64,000 nt of DNA, taken from NCBI GenBank assembly GCA_963699175.1, contig OY969418.1, positions 3,658,001 to 3,722,000 of the forward strand, written 5' to 3'. The first letter of the stretch is position 1, and every line of letters starts with the position of its first letter. The notes below the pieces were generated by a model that saw only the letters and a program-made list of their open reading frames with translations, was not told the DNA's origin and did not search any database. Positions 16,893 through 27,300 of this stretch are shown here, piece by piece. Source of the stretch: JACPYM01 sp963699175. GTDB taxonomy: Bacteria; Acidobacteriota; Blastocatellia; RBC074. A program made the translations under genes and the position numbers.

Positions 16893-18353
16893 TCACTCGT
16901 CAGCCGAATCTGGCGCTTCGTCGCTCAACACGTAACGACGCGTCAGGCCGAGGTCTTTCAGTTTCTGTTGCAGGCTCTGCCGGTGCATGCCGACGCGTTC
17001 GGCGGCGCGCGTGACGTTACCGCCGGTCTCGTTCAGCACGCGTTCAATGTAGGCGCGCTCAAATTCGCGGCGTGCTTCGCGAAAATCGTCGAGATAAGGG
17101 ACGGGCAGAATGTCTGACGCCGCAGCTACTGGCGTCGCGCGTTCAAACGAATCGGCGGGTTTATCATCCGGCGCTTTACTCGCGGCGTTGATCTCGGCGG
17201 GTAGGTCTTCGGCCTGCAATTGTGCGCCGTCGGCCAACACGACACTGCGTTCGATGGCGTTGCGCAACTCGCGCACATTGCCCGGCCAGTCGTAGGCAAT
17301 CAGCCGTTTGAGCGCCGCTGGGCTGATCTCGGTACATTTGAGTTGATACTTTGCCGCGTAAGAGGCCAAGAAATGCTCGGCCAACAGCGGGATGTCTGCG
17401 CGCCGCTCGCGCAGGGGCGGCAGATCCATCTGCACGACGCGTAAGCGGTAATAAAGATCGGCGCGGAATTTTTCCTGCGCGACGGCCATGTGCAGATCGC
17501 GGTTGGTGGCGCTGATGACGCGCACGTCAATCGGGATCGCGTGTGCGCTGCCCAGCCGTTCGACCTTGCGCTCTTCCAACACGCGCAGCAGCTTGGCCTG
17601 CGTGTTCAGACTCATATCGCCGACTTCGTCGAGAAAGATCGTACCACCGTCGGCCAGTTCGAACTTGCCTTTGCGCTGGTTGGCCGCGCCGGTGAACGCA
17701 CCACGCTCGTGGCCGAAGAGTTCCGATTCGATCAATTCACTGGGAAGCGCCGCGCAGTTCATCGCCACGAATTGGCCTTTGCGCCGGGTCTGGCTCTGTT
17801 CGTGAATGGCGCGCGCAACCAGTTCTTTGCCCGTGCCCGACTCGCCGTGCAGCAGTACAGTCACGTCAGTGGCGGCGACCTTGTTGATGAGATCGTAGAT
17901 GCGGCGCATCGGCTCGCTCGCGCCGAGCAATTCGCCCAGACCGCGCGCGGCTTTCAATTCGGCGCGCAAGCGTTCGTTCTCGCGCTTGAGCAAGGCGGCT
18001 TCGAGCGCGTTTTTGACGACGAGGCGCAGTTCATCCACTTCAAACGGCTTGGCCAGATAATCGTATGCGCCCGCCTTGATCGCTTCGACGGCGGTGCGTT
18101 CGTTGCCATGCGCGGTGATCATCACAACCGGCGGTGCCTCAGCCTCTGCTGCCAACTCACGCAAGTAATCAAGACCGCTTGTGCCGGGCAGGTTGATGTC
18201 GAGCAGCAACAACGCGGGGCGCACGGCGGCAAGCTGTCGGCGCGCCTCGTCTACGCTCGCGGCCTCACTCACGTCGTAGTTTTTGAGCGCGCGACGCATG
18301 CCGTAGCGGGCCGCTTCTTCGTCATCCACGATGAGGATTTTCGGTTCAGACAT
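16893..18353 (-). CDS. NtrC-family sigma54-dependent response regulator
   Basis: 486 residues: receiver domain (Asp10/Asp11, phospho-acceptor Asp52 in LLLLDINLPG, Lys102 in LAKPFEV), sigma54-interaction AAA+ domain with Walker A GESGTGKE at 170-177 and the sigma54-contacting GAFTGA at 218-223, and a Fis-type helix-turn-helix ('GGNVTRAAERVGMHRQSL') at the end. It activates sigma54 promoters when phosphorylated. The likely partner is the kinase at 19181-21256, from which it is separated by a PIN/AbrB toxin-antitoxin pair. The start at 18353 is the first ATG with a proper receiver N-terminus. Confidence 0.92.
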   Translation of the reverse strand: MSEPKILIVDDEEAARYGMRRALKNYDVSEAASVDEARRQLAAVRPALLLLDINLPGTSGLDYLRELAAEAEAPPVVMITAHGNERTAVEAIKAGAYDYLAKPFEVDELRLVVKNALEAALLKRENERLRAELKAARGLGELLGASEPMRRIYDLINKVAATDVTVLLHGESGTGKELVARAIHEQSQTRRKGQFVAMNCAALPSELIESELFGHERGAFTGAANQRKGKFELADGGTIFLDEVGDMSLNTQAKLLRVLEERKVERLGSAHAIPIDVRVISATNRDLHMAVAQEKFRADLYYRLRVVQMDLPPLRERRADIPLLAEHFLASYAAKYQLKCTEISPAALKRLIAYDWPGNVRELRNAIERSVVLADGAQLQAEDLPAEINAASKAPDDKPADSFERATPVAAASDILPVPYLDDFREARREFERAYIERVLNETGGNVTRAAERVGMHRQSLQQKLKDLGLTRRYVLSDEAPDSADE

Positions 18354-18373
18354 AAGCCAACCTCTGCCGAGTT

Positions 18374-18808
18374 TCACGGTACAACCACTTTTGCTGCGAG
18401 TGCCGGTACGATGCGGCGGAAATCTTTAGCATTGAGCGTGATGATCTGGTCAACCTGTGTCTTCACTGCTGCCCAGGCGATGACCGCATCGTAAGTTACG
18501 CCGCCTGCGATATTGTTTTGAGCGAGATGTTCAATGAGATCGCGGTAATCGTTAGCGGTGAGCGCAAAGACGGTCATCACTGACAACACATTACTTTTGA
18601 TTGCCAGCCACGCGTGTTGCGGTGAAATACGCAAGGGCGGCGGCATTCTGGTCAGCGTGGAGTATGTCTCAGCTAATGAATGTGCTGAAACCACGGCGTC
18701 AAGCTGCCCGTTTTTGGCGCTGGCAAGCATCGGCAAAGCCCGGCTGTGGTGGGTGTGCAGAGTAAGCATCCCGGCCACCAAAACGGATGTATCAATCAAG
18801 GCTTTCAA
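18374..18808 (-). CDS. vapC: PIN-domain toxin (VapC type)
   Basis: 144 residues with the four acidic metal ligands of a PIN RNase: Asp6 (MKALIDTSVL), Glu47 (SLAETYS), Asp107 (TYDAVIAW) and Asp129 (LNAKDF). VapC toxins cut tRNA or rRNA. It overlaps the AbrB-type antitoxin gene by 17 nt and ends 20 bp before the response-regulator start, so it is probably transcribed with the two-component genes. Confidence 0.85.
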   Translation of the reverse strand: MKALIDTSVLVAGMLTLHTHHSRALPMLASAKNGQLDAVVSAHSLAETYSTLTRMPPPLRISPQHAWLAIKSNVLSVMTVFALTANDYRDLIEHLAQNNIAGGVTYDAVIAWAAVKTQVDQIITLNAKDFRRIVPALAAKVVVP

Positions 18809-19145
18809 GGCCTGACCCTCTCATTATTTCTTTCATCCGCATTTCACGGTCATACTTCACTGGGTCTTTCAACCACGCTGATACAGACTCTGGCAGCGGC
18901 TCAGTAGTATCAAAGGCAATGACTAACACGCCAGCTTCATCAATGATTTTCCCTAAGCTCTCCTCAGCAACACCAACTTCAACTGCTTGCGTTAGGTTGT
19001 CTGCTGGCGCTAGCCTCGCCTCGCCGTTGCTGCCCTTTTCGACCAACAACCTTTCGCCGGGTGTAAAACCGAGTTGTGCACAAATGTCGTTAGGAATCGC
19101 CACATTGCCGGAATCATCAACCGTAACCTGTCCGATAGTCTCCAT
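18792..19145 (-). CDS. vapB: AbrB/MazE-type antitoxin (VapB-like)
   Basis: 117 residues. The N-terminal half, GQVTVDDSGNVAIPNDICAQ then 'LGFTPGERLLVEK', is a swapped-hairpin AbrB DNA-binding domain; the acidic C-terminal half would bind the toxin. It directly precedes and overlaps the PIN gene. It is longer than typical VapB because of a 60-residue insert between the two parts. An alternative start at 19166 would add seven residues and approach the kinase stop. Confidence 0.8.
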   Translation of the reverse strand: METIGQVTVDDSGNVAIPNDICAQLGFTPGERLLVEKGSNGEARLAPADNLTQAVEVGVAEESLGKIIDEAGVLVIAFDTTEPLPESVSAWLKDPVKYDREMRMKEIMRGSGLESLD

Positions 19146-19180
19146 GTCGTCTACCTCCATTCGCAACCAGGCATAAGCTA

Positions 19181-21256
19181 CTATGCCCCGCCTGCCAACG
19201 GCAACCTCAGCTTAAACTGTGTCCCGCGTCCTGCGCTAACCGGACTCACAACTTTGATCTCGCCATTCAACTCGCGCACGCGACGCGCGACAATCGCCAA
19301 GCCCAACCCCGTGCCCCGTTGCTTCGTGGTGAAAAACGGGTCGAAGATTTTCTCACGCAACTCCGGCGACACACCGGCACCGTTGTCCGTGACGCTGATT
19401 TGCAATCGCCCTTCGCCGCCCTGCGCACTGCTGATCTGCACTGCGCCCTCGTGCTCAATCGCTTGCAAAGCGTTGAGCATCAGGTTGAGCAGAATCTCTT
19501 TCAGCGCCGCCGCCGTTTCGCCATTAAGCAACGGATCGGCTGGCAATGACACGCTGACTTGCACCCCGCGCGCTTCGGCTTCGGCGCGCGTGAGCATCAA
19601 CACACCTTCGACTAACTCACGCAAACTTGTGGGCGCAGCCGCCACGACCGTCGGGCGCGAAAAGCTTAGCAGTTGTGACACGCTGCGACTCAGCCGATCC
19701 ACTTCGCCGTTAATCAAATTCAGATCGTAGTCGTATTCGCGCGCCACAGCTTCGTCTTCGCGCATTACCTGCACGATAGACTTGATCGCGCTCAGCGGGT
19801 TCTTGACTTCGTGCGCGACAGTCGCCGCCATCTGTCCTAACGCAGCCATACGCTCACTCTCGGCCAATTCGCGTTCCAGCTTGACCTTCTCTTCCAGCAG
19901 TTGGCAGTTCTCGATGGCAACAGCGATGTGCCCGGCCAACACCGCCAGCACTTCGCGCTTCTCGGCGGTAAGCTGTTGTTCCTGGCCGCACACGATAAGC
20001 AAGCCGACCACTCGGCCTTCGCGCCAGAGTGCGTAGCAGGCGATGGCCTTCAGTTGCGCGAGCAACGCCGTGTCCTCGATCTGTTTCAACTGGCGCGCTT
20101 CGGCCAGTTGGCAAAATTCAGCCGCGACCGACGTGGCTTGTGACGACGGGACGATCTGCACTTCGTTCAATTCCAACGCCTCGCGCAGATGTTGTTCGGC
20201 AAAGGCAATGAAGCGCGTCAGATTGCCTAGACTGGCCGAGGCCGCGCCGACCTGTGCCACCAACTCGCGATATAAGCCGACTTCGCGTGTGAACAAGCGG
20301 CGCAGATAATTTTCCGTCACGCGTCGCAACGGTTCAGCCAGCGCAATCAAGACTAGAATCAGCAACGCCTCGATCACGTCCGATCGCACATCGTAGCGCG
20401 CCGCCATAAACAGGCTGAAGCGCCGTATGCCGTTGATGTAGATCATAATCACTGCCGCCGCCAGCACCGCGTAGATCACGCTCTGCCGCAAGACCAGTTC
20501 AAAGTAGCGATAACGGTAGATGTAATACGCCACAATCGCCGTCGGCACGATAGACGAGAGTTTCGCCAGCAGATCGAGATACCGCCCCAGCACGCCCCAC
20601 TGCCACGCGCCCACGACGTAGGCCACAAAGAAGAGCACCGCGCTCCCCAACATCGTCAGCGCAAAAGTTCTAAAAAACTGCCGCTCGCGCGGCGCTCGCC
20701 ACACGCCCGCGAGCCGCCAATCAATCGCCGCGCATTCGAGAAAGATAAAGACGAACCAGACCATGAACGGCAGCAACAACACGCCCAGCCGCTGAATCGG
20801 CGGCTCGTATGGCTCTTGCCACAGCCGGTTGATGGCGTATGGCAGCACGAAGGTGGGCAGGTAGCCCAACCCCGCGAGCGGCTTCAACCAGCGCCTGCCC
20901 CAGCCTTGCGAGACGCGCGGATCGAACCATTCGAGCAGTTTGAAATGCGCGTGCGCCAACAGCGGCGGCAAAAACGCCAGCGCGCCGTAGGCGACAATGT
21001 TGGCCGACTTGGGCCACCACCGCGCCAGGCTCATATCCAGCAATTCGTAGATCGTGACGGCGAAATTGCCCAGATGCCAAAAGCCCAGCACGAAGCCCAG
21101 CGTCAGCAACACACGCTGCGAGCGGCGCAGCCCGTAGCGGTTGAAGAGCATCCAGCAGAGATAGAAGTGCAAGGCCGCGCCCGTGGCAAAGCCGACCAGT
21201 TTGACGATGTCGAGCGGTGCAAGGAAAGGTTGTAGGTCAGGTGCTGGAGCAAACAT
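19181..21256 (-). CDS. Membrane sensor histidine kinase with GAF domain
   Basis: 691 residues: eight or nine membrane helices over about residues 15-310, a GAF-like domain at about 335-465, a HisKA domain with the phospho-accepting His in TVAHEVKNPLSAIKS near 480, and a HATPase with N box LNLMLNALQA and G boxes DNGAGVSPE and GTGLGLAIV. The N-terminal multi-helix sensor plus GAF layout resembles PrsK-type kinases of exopolysaccharide/exosortase systems, but no exosortase is visible. Its response regulator is probably the gene at 16893-18353. Confidence 0.9.
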   Translation of the reverse strand: MFAPAPDLQPFLAPLDIVKLVGFATGAALHFYLCWMLFNRYGLRRSQRVLLTLGFVLGFWHLGNFAVTIYELLDMSLARWWPKSANIVAYGALAFLPPLLAHAHFKLLEWFDPRVSQGWGRRWLKPLAGLGYLPTFVLPYAINRLWQEPYEPPIQRLGVLLLPFMVWFVFIFLECAAIDWRLAGVWRAPRERQFFRTFALTMLGSAVLFFVAYVVGAWQWGVLGRYLDLLAKLSSIVPTAIVAYYIYRYRYFELVLRQSVIYAVLAAAVIMIYINGIRRFSLFMAARYDVRSDVIEALLILVLIALAEPLRRVTENYLRRLFTREVGLYRELVAQVGAASASLGNLTRFIAFAEQHLREALELNEVQIVPSSQATSVAAEFCQLAEARQLKQIEDTALLAQLKAIACYALWREGRVVGLLIVCGQEQQLTAEKREVLAVLAGHIAVAIENCQLLEEKVKLERELAESERMAALGQMAATVAHEVKNPLSAIKSIVQVMREDEAVAREYDYDLNLINGEVDRLSRSVSQLLSFSRPTVVAAAPTSLRELVEGVLMLTRAEAEARGVQVSVSLPADPLLNGETAAALKEILLNLMLNALQAIEHEGAVQISSAQGGEGRLQISVTDNGAGVSPELREKIFDPFFTTKQRGTGLGLAIVARRVRELNGEIKVVSPVSAGRGTQFKLRLPLAGGA

Positions 21257-21352
21257 ACAGTAGAAGAACAGAAGAAGGCGGTCTGTTTTGCTTTTCGCCG
21301 CGGCTCAAATCGTCAAGCGGAAAATCATCTCTTCACCGCCTCAATCCTCTTT

Positions 21353-24300
21353 TCACTTAACGTTGATTCTAACAGTGTTCGCCATCTTACCATCCACCGT
21401 TATCACCACATCCACCTCGCCGCGCCCGGCTAGACTGCGCGGTATCCGCAGGTTGGCTTGATCCAACCCCGCCAGCCCTTGTGCGCCCGCGAATAACACC
21501 TCTGCGTTTGTGCCGCCGAGGCGCGCCGTAACGTTGTTCAAAGAACTAACTGCGCGGAAGCCAGTGCCGAACAGGATCAAGAAGACCTGCTCACCTTCCG
21601 GGCCAAGCTCGATTGGCGTAGCGACGAAGCGGCCAGTGGCAACATCAAATTGCGCCACCGGCTCAGTGCTCTGCGCGCCATTGGCCTTGAGCCTGAACAC
21701 GACGGCTGCCGGGACGCCTTGCCCACTGGCGTTGGCGGTGAACAGGCCCGGCGCGACCGGCGCGATCTGCATCGTGCCAACCGAGAGCGTGCCATTGCCG
21801 CTTGTTACCGTGATGGCCGCCGTGCCCGCCGCTGTGCCTGGTGGCATCAAGTAATTGATCTGCAAAGGCGCGACGAAGAAGAGCGGTGCGAGCCGTTCGA
21901 CTCCGGCGCTGTCGCGGACTTTAACCGTCGTGCCTGCGAGCGTAGTCGGCAACGGCGTGGTATCTGCAATCGCGGTGCTGGTGGTCAGGCCGGGGCCGAA
22001 AGCCGAGACAATGGATTCGGTGGCCAATTCTGCGCCGAGGAAGCTGGCTGCCGACACGCTCGTCACTGTGTTGGCGATAGTCACGGTCAGTTCGTTTGAC
22101 GTGCCGCCACCCGGCGCGGGATTGACGACGGTCACGCGCGCTGTGCCTGCGCTGGCAATATCAGCGGCGGAAATGTCAGCCGTAAGCCGCGTGGAGGAAA
22201 AGAAAGTCGTCGCGCGATTGCTGTCGTTCCAGCGCACCACCGAGCCATTGACGAAGTTCAGGCCGTTGACGGTAAGCATGAAGGCCGCACCGCCTGCAAT
22301 TACTGAACTCGGATTCAAACTCGCCAGCGTCGGCGCGAGGCTGTTGACGGTGAAGGTCTGTGCCGCTGACGTTCCCCCGCCGGGCGCGGGGTTGGAGACG
22401 GTCACCGTGTTCGTGCCTACGAGGATGATGTCTGCGGCAGAAATTGCCACAGTCAATTGCGTGCTGCTGATGAACGTCGTCAGTCTGGGAAGGCCATTCC
22501 AGCGGGCGGACGACTGGGGTACGAAGTTTGTACCTGTTACGGTAAGCGTAAAGGCCGGACCGCCAGCGACGGCTGAACTCGGATTCAAGCTGGTGATTGT
22601 CGGCACCGGATTGTTGATGGTGAAGACCTCAGCGTTTGACGTTGTGTTGCCAGGCGCGGGATTGGTGACAGTGATCATTGCGCTTCCGGCGGCGGCTATA
22701 TCGCTGGCAGGAATCTGGGCGGTTAGTTGCGTGCTACTGATGAACGTCGTCGGTCGGCTAGCGCCAAACCATTGCACGACTGCGCCGGGGAGAAAGCCCG
22801 TTCCGCTGACCGTCAGTGTGAAAACGCCGCTGCCTGCGATGGCCGATCTCGGATTCAAGTCAGTGATCGTCGGCACAGGAAAGAAGATCGTGAAGGTCAA
22901 CGCGGTCGAGAGACCACCGCCGGGTGTTGGATTGAAGACTGCCACGCTGGCCGCTCCTGCCGCCACCAAGTCGCTTGCCGGAATTGCGGCAGTCAGTTGT
23001 GTGCCGTTGTTGAATGTCGTTGGACGGTCGGCACCGTTCCAGCGCACGACTGCGTTGGGGACGAATCCGTTGCCCGTGATTGTTAACGTGAAGCCCGCAC
23101 TGCCCATGACTGCAAAACTCGGATTCAAGCTCGTCAGCAGCGGCACCGGATTGTTGATGGTGAAGGTTCGCGCCGTTGAAGTGCCGCCGCCCGGCGCAGG
23201 ATTGACCACCGTCACGTTAGCCATGCCTGCGCTGGCAATATCGCTGGCCGGAATCGCAGCGGTCAGTTGTGTGCTGCTGACGAAGGTGGTCGGGCGATTC
23301 GAGCCATTCCACTGGACGACGGAATTGCTGATGAAGTTCGTGCCAGTCAGCGTGAGTGTGAAGGCCGCACCACCTACGATGGCAGAACTCGGATTGATGT
23401 TCGCCAGCGTTGGCGTAGGGTTGTTGATGATGAAATTGAGCGCGTTCGATGTTCCGCCGCCGGGCGCGCTGTTTGCTACAGTGACGGTCGCCGTCCCCGT
23501 TGTGGCAATGTCTGCGGCAGAAATCGCCGCCGTCAATTGCGTCGCATTGACGAAAGTGGTCGCGCGATTGCTGCCATTCCATTGCACGACGGAGCCGTTG
23601 ACGAAGTTCGATCCGTTGACCGTCAAGCTGAAGCCCTGGCCGCCTGCTGTGGCTGAACTCGGATTCAAGCTCAGCAACGCAGGCAGCGGATTGTTAATCG
23701 TGAAAGTGGCCGCGTTGGATGTGCCGCCGCCCGGTGTTGGATTGAAAACGCTCACGCTGGCCGTTCCCGCTGTGGCGAGGTCTGTCGTGGGAATCTGCGC
23801 TGTAAGTTGCATCGCGCTGACAAAAGTCGTTGCGCGGTCAGCGCCGTTCCAACGCACCGTCGAGCCGTTGACGAAGCCCGTCCCATTGACCGTGAGTGCG
23901 AAGCCTGGGCTGCCAGCGAGGACTGAGCCCGGATTCAAGCTGCCGAGCATTGGCACAGGGTTGGAAATGACATTGATTGCACCTTGGGTGTAGGGCGGGG
24001 GCGGCAAAATGGTCCCCATGTCGTCAATGACCTTGCGCTCTGCCGGTTGATCGCCAAAGCTAACCGGAGTCAAGCCTGCGGGAGCGCTAGCAGCAATCGA
24101 GAAGGTGACGACAACCACTTGGCGTATGCCGCTAGGAAATGTCTGCATCGGCGGGAGTGTCAGCAAGATTCCTAATCGGCCCTGCGCTGCTTGAAAAGAA
24201 TTCACGTTAAGCTGTGCCAGCGAGGCGTCGCTTCCAAGTGTGACTTGCGGGTTGCTCAGGATTGCCGGGTTGAAGTTCAGACTGAAACTCAAAGCGTTTT

Positions 24301-27300
24301 CATTCCCCAACGCGAGTAACTCGACGGGAACGCTCACAATACTTCCAGAATTGCCGCTGGCATTGCCCACGCGCACCATCCGGTTAGATTGGCCGATGGT
24401 CAGCGTATAGTTTTGGCTGCGGCTGCAACCGCCAGAACTGATCGCAGTGATTGTAAAGCTTGCCACGCCCGCTGTTGTCGGCATGCCGGTGATTGCGCCA
24501 GTCGTCGCGTTGAGCGACAAGCCCGCAGGCAAAGCTCCGGCACTGACGGCGAAAGTGTAATTGCCTGATGGTGAGGCTGTGATGGTTTGATTGTAGGCCG
24601 TGCCTACGCTGCCGCTTAGCAACGTTGCCGGTGACAAGGTGATGGTCGGACACTGCGACGGGAGATAGACCATGCCAGTAATGCTACCTGAAATGCCCAA
24701 TGTGTTGGTGGGTTGCGTGCTGAGTGTAGTCAATGCGCCAGTTGTGAGATTAACGCTGAAGGTCGTTAGGTTGCGGCTGAAGCCATTAGCAGCAAACAGA
24801 AATGTCCCAGCCTGATTTAAGGACAGAACATTGGGCATAGTCCCTCCTGTCACGAAGGGTGAACCGGAAACAGCAGTGAGTGTGGTGGCACTGCCATTAC
24901 CATTGATCTGATAGACACCCACGCGACCGATAGAAGCAGCGACTAGATAAAAGCCATTTGGATGCAGAAGGCCGTGACTGGCTTGGCTGAGACCAGAAAC
25001 AAAGGGATTGCCGGGGACGGAACTCGGAATGCCGCTTGCTGTGGTGAAAACCCTCACTTGTGCGTCCCCAAAATGCGCCACAAAAAGTCGTCCCACCGCA
25101 TCAGTGGCATAGGCTAACGGAGAGCTAGCGCCGGAATCGAAAGACGTACTTAGTTCAGTTAGGGTACCGGTCGCAGGATCGACGCTGAAGCTCGCAATGG
25201 TAGTGGTTAATGGCCCACCTGTGTAAACATAGCGGCCATCTTGACTGAAAGTGGTGGAACGCGGCGCTGCATTTCCCGTATTGTAAGGGCTACCGATGGC
25301 AGCGGTTGCTGTCGTTGCCGTGATCTGATAACTCAACAACCGATGATTAGTGCCATCTCCTACTACCAGTGGCGAGCCGCTCGGATGTATAGAGGAGGTA
25401 TACCAGTCCCCAAAGCCCAATCTGATCGGGCTAAAAGGCAACTGCGTGAGAGCGCCTGTCAGAGGGTTGATTGCGTAGGCGCTGACCGTACTTGAGGAGG
25501 TGAAAGAGTTAATCGCGTAGAGCCGCAGATTCGCCCGATCTATCACTAGCCGTTCGCTAGGGAAGTCACCAAAACCAATGCCGCCAGTTGAGATGGGAAA
25601 GCCTGGCAAGAGCGTCAGTGCGCCCGTCATCTCATTCACTGCATAACCGTAAATCTGGTTTCCGCTCCTGTTCTCATTCAAGACGTACAAGGCACGAGTC
25701 TGCGCGTCCAACGTAATAGTAATATTGACCGTGTAATTGCGCGTGCTCGCGCAACCGTTGGCGTCGGTCGCGGTGAGAGTAAAGTTGAACGTGCCCGCCA
25801 CGTTCGGTGTGCCCGAAAGTATGCCTCCATTGGTGAGCGTCAAGCCGCTGGGCAACGCCCCAGATGTTACAGCAAAGCTGTAGGGCGCAGTGCCGCCGCT
25901 GGCCGTGAGGGTTTGATTGTAAATCGTGCCGCCGGCACCGTCGGGCAAGGAAGCCGCAGCAATATTGATTGCGCCACAGGCTATGAAGTTGCCGGCTACT
26001 ACTTCGGCACAGCCGGTCTTGCGGATTCTGATTGGACCGTTAAATGCGGGGGTCGGCGCGGTCGCTGTGATCTGCGTGTCGCTGTTGACGGTGAAGTTGG
26101 CATTGAAAGTGTTGAACGTGACGCTGGTCACGCCGGTGAAACCCGTCCCATTGATCGTAACTAGCGTACTGCCCGTCCCGCTCGTGGGACTGAAGCCGCT
26201 CACCGTCGGGCAAACTATTGGCAAGGTGAAAGGAGCTGTCTGCGCGTCCGGGCAACTCGGTCGGCTGATGGTGATCGGGGCGTTCACCGCGCCGCTCGGC
26301 ACCGTCGTCGTGATCGTGGTGTCGTTGACGACGGTGAAATTTGCCGTCACGTTGTTGGCGAACTTGACGGCGGTCACGCCAGTGAAGTTCGCGCCGGTGA
26401 TCGTGACTTGCGTGCCAGTGCCGCCAGTCGTCGGATTGAGGCCGCTCACCACCGGACAACAAGTAGCCGTCGTACCCTGCAACTCGGCCCGAATGCCGAA
26501 ATCGCCTGCCAGGCTGGCATTCAAATCGTCAATGATGGTGAAGGTGTTGCCATCCGCTGAGAAGTATGAGCGCCGCTGCGAGGGCGCTGTTAGGTCAAGT
26601 GCAATTGGAAAGACATTGGCTCCGTGAGTCATGCGGAAGCCGACAACAAAGTCGCCCGCGTTGATCGTCAGCGGCGGCACAGAATAAAAGTTGAATTGCC
26701 CCAGTGTTTGCACCGTTGCCGTAACGGTCTGGAAACTCAGCCCGTTGATATTGGTTCCGCCAGACGAATTGTTTCCGATCAGCAGCGTAAGACTCGCGCC
26801 CACCTGTAGACCAACCCCATTTGGCCAGAAGATCGAGATGCCATTGAGTGTGGCCGGATAGCTGGCTGGTGTTAGCCGGTTGACGCCATTGTCCGTGCCC
26901 CCGTTCGTCTGGCCAATGCCACTCTCAAAACTCCCGTCATCAACTTTGAGTTCGACGGCCGCTCCCGTGCAAGCGCCCGGCTGCACGGTGAAAGCGGTAG
27001 TCTGCGCATCGTTACAGCCTAACCAGCTGAGGGTGATTGGCCCCGTTACTGCGCCCGCAGGCACGGTCGCAGTGATTTGTGTATCGCTGTTGATGGTGAA
27101 GCTCGCCGGAACGTTGTTGGCGAACTTGACCGCGCTTGTGCCGGTGAAGTTCGTGCCCGTGATTACCACGGTCGCGCCCACCGTGCCGAAGATTGGACTG
27201 AACGTAGTGATGGTCGGACAAGCCAGTAGCGTGAAGGCGGGTGTCTGCACGTCAGGGCAACCGGGCCGGCTGATAGTGAGCGGCCCATTGCCTGCGCCGC

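Noticed and set aside
17490..18494. 334-residue plus-strand frame within the response regulator
   Set aside because: Complement of the NtrC-type gene, Phe/Ala/His-rich with no domain features.
21855..23993. 712-residue open frame on the plus strand
   Set aside because: It lies antisense to the TIG repeats of the giant protein, is rich in Val, Pro and Ala in a repeating pattern, and has no signature of its own.
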